From Spirochaetota bacterium (GTDB taxonomy: Bacteria; Spirochaetota; Spirochaetia; Treponematales; Breznakiellaceae): a stretch of 7,715 nt of DNA. The number at the start of each line of letters is the position of its first letter. Positions within the stretch are counted from its first letter, which is position 1. Position numbers and translations under genes: made by a program. Of this stretch, positions 1 through 6,437 are shown in pieces. The notes below the pieces were generated by a model that saw nothing but the letters and a program-made list of their open reading frames with translations, had not been told where the DNA came from and did no database searches. The stretch covers positions 1 to 7,715 of the forward strand of contig JAEWSV010000456.1 in NCBI GenBank assembly GCA_023398155.1. The letters run 5' to 3'.

Positions 1-171
1 GGCGCCCAGATCGCGCTCCAATATCTTCACCCGTTCCAAGGTGTGCATGAGTTCCATAACGAGGATCTCGCGCTTCTGCTCAAGGAGGTCGTACCCCTCC
101 TCGGCTGTCGCGAGCCGCTCCTTCACGCGGAGGAGATTGCTCTTGGTGGGCGCTACCGCGTCATGGGCCAT
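1..171 (-). CDS. atpD: V-type ATPase subunit D (central shaft), 3' end outside the window
   Basis: Only the first 57 residues are visible. Subunit D is the long coiled-coil rotor that runs through the A3B3 head and, with F, transmits torque to the C socket and K ring. The ATG at 169-171 is followed by MAHDAVAPTKSNLLRVKERL, in which PTKSNLLRVKERL matches the conserved start of the family (P-T-(K/R)-x-x-L-x-x-(L/V)-K-x-x-L). AEEGYDLLEQKREILVMEL follows and matches the conserved 'GhdLLkxKrdxLvxEL' block. The rest is a regular helix to the window edge. The gene begins three bases after the TAA of B. The region before the ATG has only a weak purine run (GGGAAG), so translation is probably coupled to B. 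The family is about 200-220 residues, so about three quarters of the gene lies outside. The symbol uses the V-type letter; this is not F-type beta. Confidence 0.95.
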   Translation of the reverse strand, partial: MAHDAVAPTKSNLLRVKERLATAEEGYDLLEQKREILVMELMHTLERVKILERDLGA

Positions 172-174
172 GGC

Positions 175-1656
175 TTATCTTCCCGTCCGTCCGGCCGCGC
201 GGACGTGCGCACTATCCGGGTCCTCGTCGTCCAGGTCCGACTCGTCCGAAAGCGCCGAAGCGGCAAGGATAGGGTCCAGGTACTTTTCGAGGTATTCCTT
301 ACGCACGCGCAAGAGTTCGTCGCGCGGCAGCACGGAGAGCGTCTTCCAACCGAGGTCCAGGGTCCGTTCGATCGATCGATCGTCCATCTCGTCCTGAGTA
401 AGGTAGTCCTGTTCGAACCGTTCGCCGAAGACGAGGTAGCGCTTGTCGGCGGCGGAGAGCTCTTCTTCGCCGATTATGGCCGCGAGGTTGCGCACCGACT
501 TTACCCGGGAATACGCGGCGAACAGTTGGCTGGAGACGTCCTTGTGGTCCTCGCGGGTCATGCCCGGGCCTATGCCGTCCTTCATGAGGCGCGACAGGCT
601 CGGCAAGCCGGCCACCGGCGGATAGACGCCCCGCTGAGCGAGTTCGCGGTCCAGCACGATCTGGCCTTCGGTGATGTAGCCGGTAAGGTCGGGAATAGGA
701 TGGCTGATATCGTCGTTCGGCATGGTAAGGATAGGGATTTGGGTGATGGAACCGGTAGAGCCTTCGATCTTGCCCGCCCGCTCGTAAAGGGACGCGAGGT
801 CGGAATACAGGTACCCCGGGTAACCTTTTCGGCTCGGGACTTCGCCGCGGATGGAGGAGACTTCGCGCAAGGCCTCGCAATAGTTCGTCATGTCGGTCAT
901 GATGACGAGCACGTGCATGTTCCGGTCGTAGGCCAGGTACTCGGCCGCGGTGAGAGCGCATCGCGGCGCGATGAGGCGCTCGATGGACGGCGCGTCCGCG
1001 AGCGAAAGGAACACGACGACGTCCGAAAGGACTCCCGATTTCTCGAATCCGTCAAGGAAGAAACGGGCTACGTCGTACTTGACGCCCATCGCGCAGAAAA
1101 TAACCACGAAAGGCTCTTCCGCTTCTCCGCCGGCGACGCTCCGGATACGCGCTTGGCGGACGATCTGGGCCGCGAGCCGGTTGTGCGCCAGGCCGTTTCC
1201 CGAGAAAATCGGCAGTTTCTGGCCGCGGATGAGCGTGTTCATGCCGTCGATGGCGGACACGCCGGTCTGGATGAAATCGCGCGGATACGTCCGCGCGTAG
1301 GGATTGATCGGAAGCCCGTTCACGTCCCTGCGGTCGGACGAGAATATCTCGCCGAACCCGTCGGCCGGCCGGCCGAGCCCGTCGAATACGCGGCCGAGGA
1401 GCCCCTCGCCCACGCGGAGCTCCATGGGACGCCCGAGGAATTCCACGCGGGAATCGTCGGCGGAGAGGCCCGAGCTCGAACCGAATATCTGGACCGCGGC
1501 CCATTTATCCGCGAGGTCGACGACTCGGCCGAGCCGCCGTTCCCCGTCGCGGCCGTACACGGCCACGGTTTCGCCGAAACCGACGTTCCGGCTGCGCTCG
1601 GTCACGACGACCGGGCCCTCTATGCGGGTGAGCCCGCGATATTCGACGCCCCTCAT
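175..1656 (-). CDS. atpB: V-type ATPase non-catalytic subunit B
   Basis: The protein has 493 residues and is the regulatory nucleotide-site subunit that alternates with A in the hexameric head. It starts MRGVEYRGLTRIEGPVVV, the usual B-subunit opening. LGRVFDGLGRPADG (87-100) and DFIQTGVSAIDGMNTLIRGQ (127-146) are strongly conserved in the family. At the P-loop position it has FSGNGLAHNRLAAQI (151-165), which lacks the GxxxxGK(T/S) form; this is normal for B. R356 in LPSLSRLMKDGIG fits the arginine finger that reaches into the catalytic site of A. YLYSDLASLYERAGKIEG and GYITEGQIVLDREL are also hallmarks. The family is about 460-480 residues. The extra length is a C-terminal tail (about 469-493) with an acidic run DESDLDDEDPD and a basic end. 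The gene overlaps A by ATGA, stops with TAA, and is followed three bases later by D. Confidence 0.98.
   Translation of the reverse strand: MRGVEYRGLTRIEGPVVVTERSRNVGFGETVAVYGRDGERRLGRVVDLADKWAAVQIFGSSSGLSADDSRVEFLGRPMELRVGEGLLGRVFDGLGRPADGFGEIFSSDRRDVNGLPINPYARTYPRDFIQTGVSAIDGMNTLIRGQKLPIFSGNGLAHNRLAAQIVRQARIRSVAGGEAEEPFVVIFCAMGVKYDVARFFLDGFEKSGVLSDVVVFLSLADAPSIERLIAPRCALTAAEYLAYDRNMHVLVIMTDMTNYCEALREVSSIRGEVPSRKGYPGYLYSDLASLYERAGKIEGSTGSITQIPILTMPNDDISHPIPDLTGYITEGQIVLDRELAQRGVYPPVAGLPSLSRLMKDGIGPGMTREDHKDVSSQLFAAYSRVKSVRNLAAIIGEEELSAADKRYLVFGERFEQDYLTQDEMDDRSIERTLDLGWKTLSVLPRDELLRVRKEYLEKYLDPILAASALSDESDLDDEDPDSAHVRAAGRTGR
178..252 (-). other. Acidic then basic C-terminal tail of subunit B
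   Basis: The last 25 residues of B (469-493) run from LSDESDLDDEDPDSAH to VRAAGRTGR. They are low in complexity and follow the conserved helical end LRKEYLEKY-like segment. They are probably disordered. I recall no equivalent in the Thermus or Enterococcus proteins. Confidence 0.5.
369..382. repeat. Short tandem CGAT run
   Basis: CGAT is repeated three and a half times, making a 14-base palindromic stretch with three GATC sites. It lies in the coding sequence of subunit B, where it encodes part of DDRSIER, and is probably a by-product of codon choice. Confidence 0.6.
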
Positions 1657-3443
1657 TGGGCCTCCTTCGCGCGGTAGCTCCGTTCGAGTTCGTCCAGCGC
1701 CGCTTTCATATCGCGCTCGAAATCCGAGAGGGCGCGGTCGTCATCGTTCTTCACCTCGCTCTTGAGCCGCGCGAGGCGTTCCCTGAGCGGCAAAGCGGTA
1801 ATCTTTAGGAGGGGTGCGCCGAGCTTGATGCAGGAAGCGGCGCGGACATGGAAGTCCATGAGTAGTTCCAGGAGACGCACTTGCTTGGCCGGCGCGCAGT
1901 ACATATCCACCTCGTCGAACGAATTCTGTTGGAGGAAGCCGTTCTTGATGAGGTCCGCGGTCAGCAGGATGAGCCGTTGGTCGTCGGGCAGCGCGTCGGG
2001 CCCGATGAGGCGGACGATTTCGGCGAGCCGCTGTTCCCGTTTCAACAGGTCCAGGGCCGCCCGGCGCGCGCGCGGCCAGGCGGGGTTCACGCGATCCCAC
2101 CAGCCGCGCACTTCCTCGGCGTACTCCGAATAGCTGTCGATCCAACTCACCGCCGGATAATGGCGCGCGTTCGCGAGGTCGCGGTCGAGGGCCCAGAAAC
2201 AGCGGATAAAGCGCTTGGTGTGCTGGGTTACCGGTTCCGAGAAGTCGCCTCCCGGCGGCGAGACGGCGCCGATGATGGTCACCGATCCGACCTCGCCAGA
2301 AAGCGTATCCACGCGTCCGGCCCGTTCGTAGAACTCGGCCAGGCGCGTCGGGAGGTAGGCCGGGAAGCCTTCCTCCGCGGGCATTTCCTCCATGCGGCCG
2401 GAGAGCTCGCGTAAGGCTTCCGCCCAGCGGCTCGTGGAATCGGCCATGATGGCGACGTGGTAGCCCATGTCGCGGTAGAACTCCGCCATGGTCACGCCCG
2501 TATAGATCGAAACCTCCCGGGCCGCCACCGGCATGTTGGAGGTATTGGCGATGAGGATGGTCCGCTCCATGAGGGACCGCCCCGTGCGCGGATCGACGAG
2601 TTCGGGGAATTCGGTGAGCACGTCCGTCATCTCGTTGCCGCGCTCGCCGCACCCGATGTACACGATGACCTCCGCGTCGCACCATTTTGCGACTGCGTGC
2701 TGGGTCATCGTCTTGCCGGTACCGAAGCCGCCGGGAATCGCGGCGGCCCCGCCCTTGGAAAGCGGGAAAAACACGTCGATGACGCGCTGCCCGGTGATGA
2801 GCGGCTCTTCGGGAGAAAGCTTCTTGGCGAAGGGCCGCGGTACGCGTACGGGCCACCACTGCGCGAAGGGTATCTCCGCTCGCGCGTCGGTCCACGCGGC
2901 CGTCTCCTCTACGCGGTACTCCCCCGAGCCCGCGAGGCGTACTATCGACTCGCCGCGGACGCCGGGCGGCACCATGATCTTACAGGCGACGAGTTCGCTT
3001 TCCCGCACTTCGCCGAGGACGAGGCCCGGCGTCGCGCGCACCTTCTCGCCCCGCGCGAGGGCGTCGGCGATCGCGGCGGACGGCTCGAAGCGCCACTTCC
3101 GTGCGAGGTCTAGCGGCTCGCCGCGGATACCGGGCTCCAGGAATGCCCCGGTCGCCTTGAAGAGGGCTTCGAGCGGGCGCTGGATACCGTCGTAGATGGT
3201 GCCGATGAGGCCGGGCCCGAGGAGGACGGAAAGCGGGCGCCCCGTGGAATGGGCCGAAGCCCCGACCTTGAGTCCAGTGTCGTCTTCGTATACCTGGACG
3301 ATGGCGTCCTCGCCTTCCAGGCGGACGATCTCGCCGATGAGCTTATCCTCGCCGACTTCGACGACGTCGTACAGGCCCGCGGAGGCGAGGCCCGTGGCGC
3401 GGACGATGGGTCCCGATACGCGGGAAACCCTGCCTTCAATCAT
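1653..3443 (-). CDS. atpA: V-type ATPase catalytic subunit A
   Basis: The protein has 596 residues, a normal family length of about 580-600. It is the catalytic subunit of the A3B3 head and binds and hydrolyses (or makes) ATP. The N-terminal barrel begins at MIEGRVSRVSGPIVRATGL. The long insertion typical of A subunits (the bulge domain, about residues 110-190) is present. The P-loop is GGFGTGKT at 238-245, with K244 as the phosphate-binding lysine. The catalytic glutamate is E267 in GCGERGNEMTDVL. A Walker B strand with D335 lies in VAIMADSTSRWAEALRE, followed by MEEMPAEEGFPAYL and GAVSPPGGDFSEPVTQ, all diagnostic of V/A-type A subunits. All catalytic residues I know for the family are present. 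The ATG at 3443 is supported by AGAGGAGG six bases upstream. It overlaps E by eight bases, and its TGA overlaps the ATG of B in ATGA, which fits balanced synthesis of A and B. The symbol uses the V-type letter; it is not F-type alpha. Confidence 0.98.
   Translation of the reverse strand: MIEGRVSRVSGPIVRATGLASAGLYDVVEVGEDKLIGEIVRLEGEDAIVQVYEDDTGLKVGASAHSTGRPLSVLLGPGLIGTIYDGIQRPLEALFKATGAFLEPGIRGEPLDLARKWRFEPSAAIADALARGEKVRATPGLVLGEVRESELVACKIMVPPGVRGESIVRLAGSGEYRVEETAAWTDARAEIPFAQWWPVRVPRPFAKKLSPEEPLITGQRVIDVFFPLSKGGAAAIPGGFGTGKTMTQHAVAKWCDAEVIVYIGCGERGNEMTDVLTEFPELVDPRTGRSLMERTILIANTSNMPVAAREVSIYTGVTMAEFYRDMGYHVAIMADSTSRWAEALRELSGRMEEMPAEEGFPAYLPTRLAEFYERAGRVDTLSGEVGSVTIIGAVSPPGGDFSEPVTQHTKRFIRCFWALDRDLANARHYPAVSWIDSYSEYAEEVRGWWDRVNPAWPRARRAALDLLKREQRLAEIVRLIGPDALPDDQRLILLTADLIKNGFLQQNSFDEVDMYCAPAKQVRLLELLMDFHVRAASCIKLGAPLLKITALPLRERLARLKSEVKNDDDRALSDFERDMKAALDELERSYRAKEAQ
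1661..1667 (-). promoter_or_regulatory. Shine-Dalgarno sequence of subunit B
   Basis: On the minus strand this is AAGGAGG, four bases before the ATG at 1654-1656 and inside the last codons of A. Together with the ATGA overlap it supports coupled translation of A and B. Confidence 0.75.
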
Positions 3444-4062
3444 TCGCGGCCTCCTCTCCCAGGAGGGCCGTAGCGAGCTCGGCCCTCTTCTCGCGGAGCA
3501 GTTCCTCCGCCGCGGCCGCCACGCTCACCCGTACGCGGACATCGCCGTCCTCCACCACGAGGGAGGGCAGGTCCGCGCCCAACCCATCAGATGGACGAGC
3601 GCGGGGAACTTCAGTCAAACTCCACGAGCGCGCGCCCAGGACCTCGGCGAGCAAACCTTCGGCCTCGCCGTCCGCGAAGGCCGCGGCGGTAACGACGAGG
3701 CCCTCGGTTCCGAGCTCGCCGATCCGAGCCGCGAGGTCCCTCCGGACCAGGGAGAGGAGCCGCGGCCGCGGTAGGGAAGCGAGGTACGACGACATCGCGC
3801 TCCGCAACAGGAGCTCGGCTCTCCGGGCGCGTTCGCGCCGCTTATCCAGGGGAAGCCGCGCCAAGGTTTCCTTGCGCTTTTCGGCCACGCGCGCGGCGTG
3901 TTTCCGCTCGAGCTCGGCGATGTCGGATTCGGTTTTCTTTTCCCAAGCGAGCGAAGCGGCCTCGGCCGCCTGGTCCGCGTTTCGGAGCAGGCGCTCCGCC
4001 TTTTTCCTGGCATCCTCGAGGATCTCCCGATCCAAGGCTTCCGTCGATTTCAGTTCTTCCAT
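3436..4062 (-). CDS. atpE: V-type ATPase subunit E (peripheral stalk)
   Basis: The protein has 208 residues, close to the usual length of about 190-210. With a G/H partner it forms the peripheral stalk that holds the A3B3 head against rotation and joins it to subunit I. Residues 1-85 are an almost unbroken charged helix rich in Glu, Lys, Arg and Ala (for example LEDARKKAERLLRNADQAA), as expected for the coiled-coil half. Residues from about 90 onward form the mixed alpha/beta head-binding domain, with EGLVVTAAAF and the late strand GLGADLPSLVVEDGDVRVR; the latter corresponds to the 'gGvvv.s.dG.i.vd.t' region near the family C-terminus. No gene for the G/H partner adjoins it. The last eight bases overlap subunit A, and the stop is TGA. 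The position directly before A and B is common in bacterial V-type operons. The call rests on helix pattern, size and context more than on strict motifs. Confidence 0.85.
   Translation of the reverse strand: MEELKSTEALDREILEDARKKAERLLRNADQAAEAASLAWEKKTESDIAELERKHAARVAEKRKETLARLPLDKRRERARRAELLLRSAMSSYLASLPRPRLLSLVRRDLAARIGELGTEGLVVTAAAFADGEAEGLLAEVLGARSWSLTEVPRARPSDGLGADLPSLVVEDGDVRVRVSVAAAAEELLREKRAELATALLGEEAAND
3450..3457 (-). promoter_or_regulatory. Shine-Dalgarno sequence of subunit A
   Basis: On the minus strand this is AGAGGAGG, ending six bases before the ATG at 3441-3443. It lies within the last codons of E and supports the ATG at 3443 as the start of A. Confidence 0.75.
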
Positions 4063-4076
4063 AGGGAGTTTTCCCT
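4063..4076 (-). promoter_or_regulatory. Short inverted repeat over the ribosome binding site of subunit E
   Basis: On the minus strand this is AGGGA-AAAC-TCCCT, a perfect five-base-pair stem with a four-base loop, ending directly before the ATG at 4060-4062. The purine run GAGGGA that would serve as the Shine-Dalgarno sequence forms the 5' arm, so a folded stem would hide it. The stem is short, and an effect on translation is only inferred. Confidence 0.4.
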
Positions 4077-4086
4077 CGATCCTTCG

Positions 4087-4467
4087 CTAGACCCGGACGC
4101 CGATGGCGTCCCGTATGGCTTCCACGAGGGTTTTGCGCCCCGCGAGTTTGCCCATGAGGCCCGGTATTTCAACAACCAAGGGATACTTGCCGGAGAGTTG
4201 CCATTCCGAAAGCTCCTCTCCGAGGGTATCCGCGACTTCTTCCGTTAATATGAGGACTCGGCAAGTCGAAGCGGCCGCGGCGTCCCAGCCTTCGACGCCG
4301 CCTGAGGCGGCCCCCGGCAGGGTCGTACCGGCCTCCTCCACCCAGCCGCGCGTAACGCGCGCGAAGGCGGCGCGAGTCTGCTCCGCGCTGGCTACCGGGA
4401 ACCCCGGCACCCCGACGAAGCGGAAGGCGGTCACTAATTCCGCCTCTCCGATGAAGAAGTATTCCAC
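4087..4467 (-). CDS. atpF: V-type ATPase subunit F (rotor shaft)
   Basis: The protein has 126 residues and is the small partner of subunit D in the central shaft, with a CheY-like fold that can modulate ATP hydrolysis. The start is GTG at 4465-4467; EYFFIGEAELVTAFRFVGVPG directly after it is the expected N-terminus, in which a 'IGd...t..gFrl.Gv.g' pattern is conserved. The second conserved block is CRVLILTEEVADTLGEEL, followed by LSGKYPLVVEIPG (about 90-102), the signature near the C-terminus. The family is usually about 100-110 residues; the extra length lies in a Gly/Ala-rich stretch around residues 47-68. It begins three bases after the TAG of K and has little Shine-Dalgarno signal (TAGGG only), so it is probably translated by coupling to K at a lower level. 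It ends with TAG 24 bases before E. The symbol uses the V-type letter; this is not the F-type atpF (subunit b). Confidence 0.9.
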   Translation of the reverse strand: MEYFFIGEAELVTAFRFVGVPGFPVASAEQTRAAFARVTRGWVEEAGTTLPGAASGGVEGWDAAAASTCRVLILTEEVADTLGEELSEWQLSGKYPLVVEIPGLMGKLAGRKTLVEAIRDAIGVRV

Positions 4468-4470
4468 GCC

Positions 4471-4818
4471 CTAAATGATGAGAATGAACAGGGCGACGAG
4501 GAAGCCCCAGAGGCAGATGCCCTCCGCCAATCCGGCGTACGGCAGGGCCTTACCGGAAAGCTCGGGATTTTCGCTCATGGCGCCCATGGCCGCGGATCCG
4601 ATCTGTCCGACGGCGATGCCGCCCGCGATACAGGAAACGCCGACCGCCAAGGCCGCGGCGAAGGGCTTCCACGGCGACTCGCCCGCGGGAGCCGCGGGAG
4701 CCGATACGGTCGCCCCCTCCTGACCATGAGCGCCCTCGGCCGGCTCGTCCTGGGCGAACGAGAGCGTCGCGGTCGCGGCGAAAAGAGCGAGGGCGATGAT
4801 TACGACGGTACGTTTCAT
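4471..4818 (-). CDS. atpK: V-type ATPase proteolipid subunit K (c-ring subunit) with signal peptide
   Basis: The protein has 115 residues and makes the rotating membrane ring that carries ions past subunit I. Residues 1-22 (MKRTVVIIALALFAATATLS then FA) look like a cleavable signal peptide, with likely cleavage before QDE. Residues 23-50 are a Glu/Ala/Pro/Gly-rich linker. Two membrane helices follow: about 53-76, rich in glycine, and about 92-115. They are joined by the polar loop SENPELSGK, which matches the family's cytoplasmic loop. E99 in AGLAEGICLWGF is the expected ion-carrying carboxylate in helix 2. This is the single-hairpin form (as in Thermus), not the duplicated form of Enterococcus NtpK. 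V70 and G100 occupy positions that are Gln and Thr/Ser in sodium-binding rings, so proton coupling is inferred. Its ATG overlaps the stop of I in ATGA, and it ends with TAG three bases before F. Confidence 0.93.
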   Translation of the reverse strand: MKRTVVIIALALFAATATLSFAQDEPAEGAHGQEGATVSAPAAPAGESPWKPFAAALAVGVSCIAGGIAVGQIGSAAMGAMSENPELSGKALPYAGLAEGICLWGFLVALFILII

Positions 4819-6419
4819 GAGTTGACCTCCTTGCGGAATCGGAACGGCGAGAATTCCACGCCGGTCTCGGTAAAGAACTTGCTGAAAAACTCGTAGTATT
4901 GCAGCCGGACCACCTGGATCGCCACGATCATGCCCTCAAGGAGTATGATCACGCTGTTGCCGAATACCATGACTAAAAAAGCGAACACCGCTCCGCCGGG
5001 CGCTTGGGAAGCGACCATGTCGGAGAGGGTGAAGACGATGAACGACAGTACGGCGTGGGAAAGGGCGAAGGCTCCGACGCGGAGAAAGCTCACCGTGTTG
5101 GAGATGTAGGAGGAAGCCGATTCGAGGAGTTCCACGAAGCCTTCCATGATGAACACGAGCGCGCCGTGCTCGAGCACCGGCCTCCGCCCCGAAACGCTGC
5201 GCCAGATCGCGGGACCGAAGAAGATGCCGCAGGCCGGCAGCGCGAGCCCGACCGCGTCGAACCAAGCGAAGCTGCCGCCCAGGATCAAGCGGGTACCCAG
5301 GAACAAGGCATACCAAAAAAGGAGGGCCCCCGAGAGGCCGGTCTTGGCGAAGAGCGCCTTGTCCCACTTCTTTAAGCTCGCCTGGTTCACGATATTGATG
5401 AGTAAGCCGATCGAATTGATAACCACCCCGACCCCGACCGTGAAGGCGAAAAAGAGAAACAGCTTATCCAGGCTGCCCTTGGAAGGCATGAGGTGCAAAA
5501 CGCGGTCCACGGGACGGCCGGTGAGGAATTCGGTGATCACCCGCGTCGGCCGGATGAGCAGCTCCTCGTTCGCGAACACCTCGCCGTCCAGGAACCCGAC
5601 GACCATGGAGGCGACGCCCACGGAAACGAGCGGCGCGGAGAAACGGGAGAACCGCGCGAGGATCTTGACCCGGTTCCGGGCCGTGAGCAGTCCGAGGAGG
5701 AAAAGGACGAAGCCCTGGCCGACGTCGCCGAACATGAGCCCGAAGAGTATCGTGAACGAAAGCGCGACGAAGGGAGTCGGATCGATAGTCCCGTAAAGCG
5801 GGGCCCCATAGGAGAAGACCACGCGCTCGAACCCGGCCACGAAGGCGCCGTGATCCAAGGATACGGGAACCTTTTCCCGACCTTCCAGGACATTCGCGAC
5901 CTCTTCCGGTTCGTAGGTGCGCACGGCCACCCGCCCATCGGCGAGCCGTTCCAATTCCTCCACGAGGGGCTGCACGTTCTCCGCGGTCACCCAGCCCGTC
6001 AAGCGGTAGGCGCTCCGCGTAGCCTTGAGGCCCGCCTTGAGGGCCTCTACCGCGGAAGCCATGAGGTATGACTCGGTCAGGCGCAGGAAGATCGGCGTTA
6101 GTTCTTCCGCGAGGCGCGCCTTGTCGGCGGCCGCTTCTGCAAGGCTCGCCTCCGCGCTCGAGAGGCGCTCCTCAAGGCCGGCGAGGAGTTCAGCGGGGAT
6201 GCCCTTGAAGTCCTCGGGGATCTGGAGCTGAACGAATCCCGCTTTCTTGAGTTCCGAATCCAGGGCGAAACGGCCCTTGCGCGAAGCCGCGGCGAGCACG
6301 CGATCCCCTTCCCCGAGCGGAACCACGACTGCCCGGTCGGCCAGGGCTTCGGCGAGATCTCCGCGCATGCGCGGATCGAGGCGGCCGACGCGTAGGGTAA
6401 GATACGAAAGCTGCTCCAA
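4815..6419 (-). CDS. atpI: V-type ATPase subunit I, main C-terminal part (cytoplasmic arm and membrane domain)
   Basis: This is the stator subunit that forms the ion half-channels beside the K ring. The first possible start codon after the TAG is TTG at 6419, but it has no clear Shine-Dalgarno sequence, and the open frame runs back to 6434. Numbering from the TTG, residues 1-200 are cytoplasmic, with a coiled arm near 75-135 and GWVTAENVQPLVEEL near 142-156. Several hydrophobic segments follow from about 215 to 505. The first membrane block carries FGLMFGDVGQG (226-236), the form of the conserved 'FGxMxGDxGxG' motif. R447 in NTVSFLRVGAFALSHA fits the essential arginine that faces the ring glutamate, and R505 in VVRLQYYEFF is the second conserved arginine. 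These would be about 610 and 668 in the restored protein. The membrane domain looks intact. The gene stops with TGA inside the ATGA overlap with K. If the TAG is real and not read through, the product lacks its first stalk-binding segment. Confidence 0.9.
   Translation of the reverse strand: MEQLSYLTLRVGRLDPRMRGDLAEALADRAVVVPLGEGDRVLAAASRKGRFALDSELKKAGFVQLQIPEDFKGIPAELLAGLEERLSSAEASLAEAAADKARLAEELTPIFLRLTESYLMASAVEALKAGLKATRSAYRLTGWVTAENVQPLVEELERLADGRVAVRTYEPEEVANVLEGREKVPVSLDHGAFVAGFERVVFSYGAPLYGTIDPTPFVALSFTILFGLMFGDVGQGFVLFLLGLLTARNRVKILARFSRFSAPLVSVGVASMVVGFLDGEVFANEELLIRPTRVITEFLTGRPVDRVLHLMPSKGSLDKLFLFFAFTVGVGVVINSIGLLINIVNQASLKKWDKALFAKTGLSGALLFWYALFLGTRLILGGSFAWFDAVGLALPACGIFFGPAIWRSVSGRRPVLEHGALVFIMEGFVELLESASSYISNTVSFLRVGAFALSHAVLSFIVFTLSDMVASQAPGGAVFAFLVMVFGNSVIILLEGMIVAIQVVRLQYYEFFSKFFTETGVEFSPFRFRKEVNS
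4825..4832 (-). promoter_or_regulatory. Strong Shine-Dalgarno sequence of subunit K
   Basis: On the minus strand this reads AAGGAGGT, an excellent match to the 16S rRNA anti-Shine-Dalgarno, six bases before the ATG at 4816-4818. It lies inside the last codons of subunit I. K is the one subunit needed in many copies per complex, so a strong site here fits its stoichiometry. Confidence 0.8.
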
Positions 6420-6434
6420 CTCGGCGAACGGCGC

Positions 6435-6437
6435 CTA
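6435..6437 (-). other. In-frame amber (TAG) codon interrupting subunit I
   Basis: The plus strand reads CTA here, so the coding strand reads TAG, at codon 158 counted from the ATG at 6908. The frame is unchanged across it: coordinates 6435 and 4815 are in the same phase, and 539 open codons follow. A single change from CAG (Gln), AAG (Lys) or another sense codon would restore the whole gene. No frameshift is needed. C, K and F in this operon also end with TAG, so TAG acts as a normal stop here. Confidence 0.9.

Noticed and set aside
369..382. The CGAT run with three GATC sites as a regulatory or replication element
   Set aside because: It is only 14 bases, sits inside the conserved coding sequence of B, and no other GATC cluster or origin-like element is near.
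1165..1210. Loss of the P-loop in subunit B as a defect
   Set aside because: The non-catalytic B subunits of V/A-type ATPases normally lack a working P-loop, so NGLAHN in place of GxxxxGKT is expected.
43..1677. A 544-codon open frame on the plus strand opposite subunit B
   Set aside because: It is codon-for-codon in register with the antisense of B. Antisense stops there would need TTA, CTA or TCA codons in B, which are rare in GC-rich genes, so a long open frame is expected by chance. The product has no recognisable domain, while B is fully supported.
1881..3113. Plus-strand open frames opposite subunit A (1881-2414 and 2457-3113)
   Set aside because: They have the same cause: antisense shadows of a well-conserved gene in GC-rich DNA, with no motif and no start signal.
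4087..4470. F-type ATPase, CRISPR, mobile element or tRNA signals in or between the genes
   Set aside because: No direct-repeat arrays, transposase motifs or cloverleaf-like sequences were seen anywhere in the window; the gaps are at most 24 bases.
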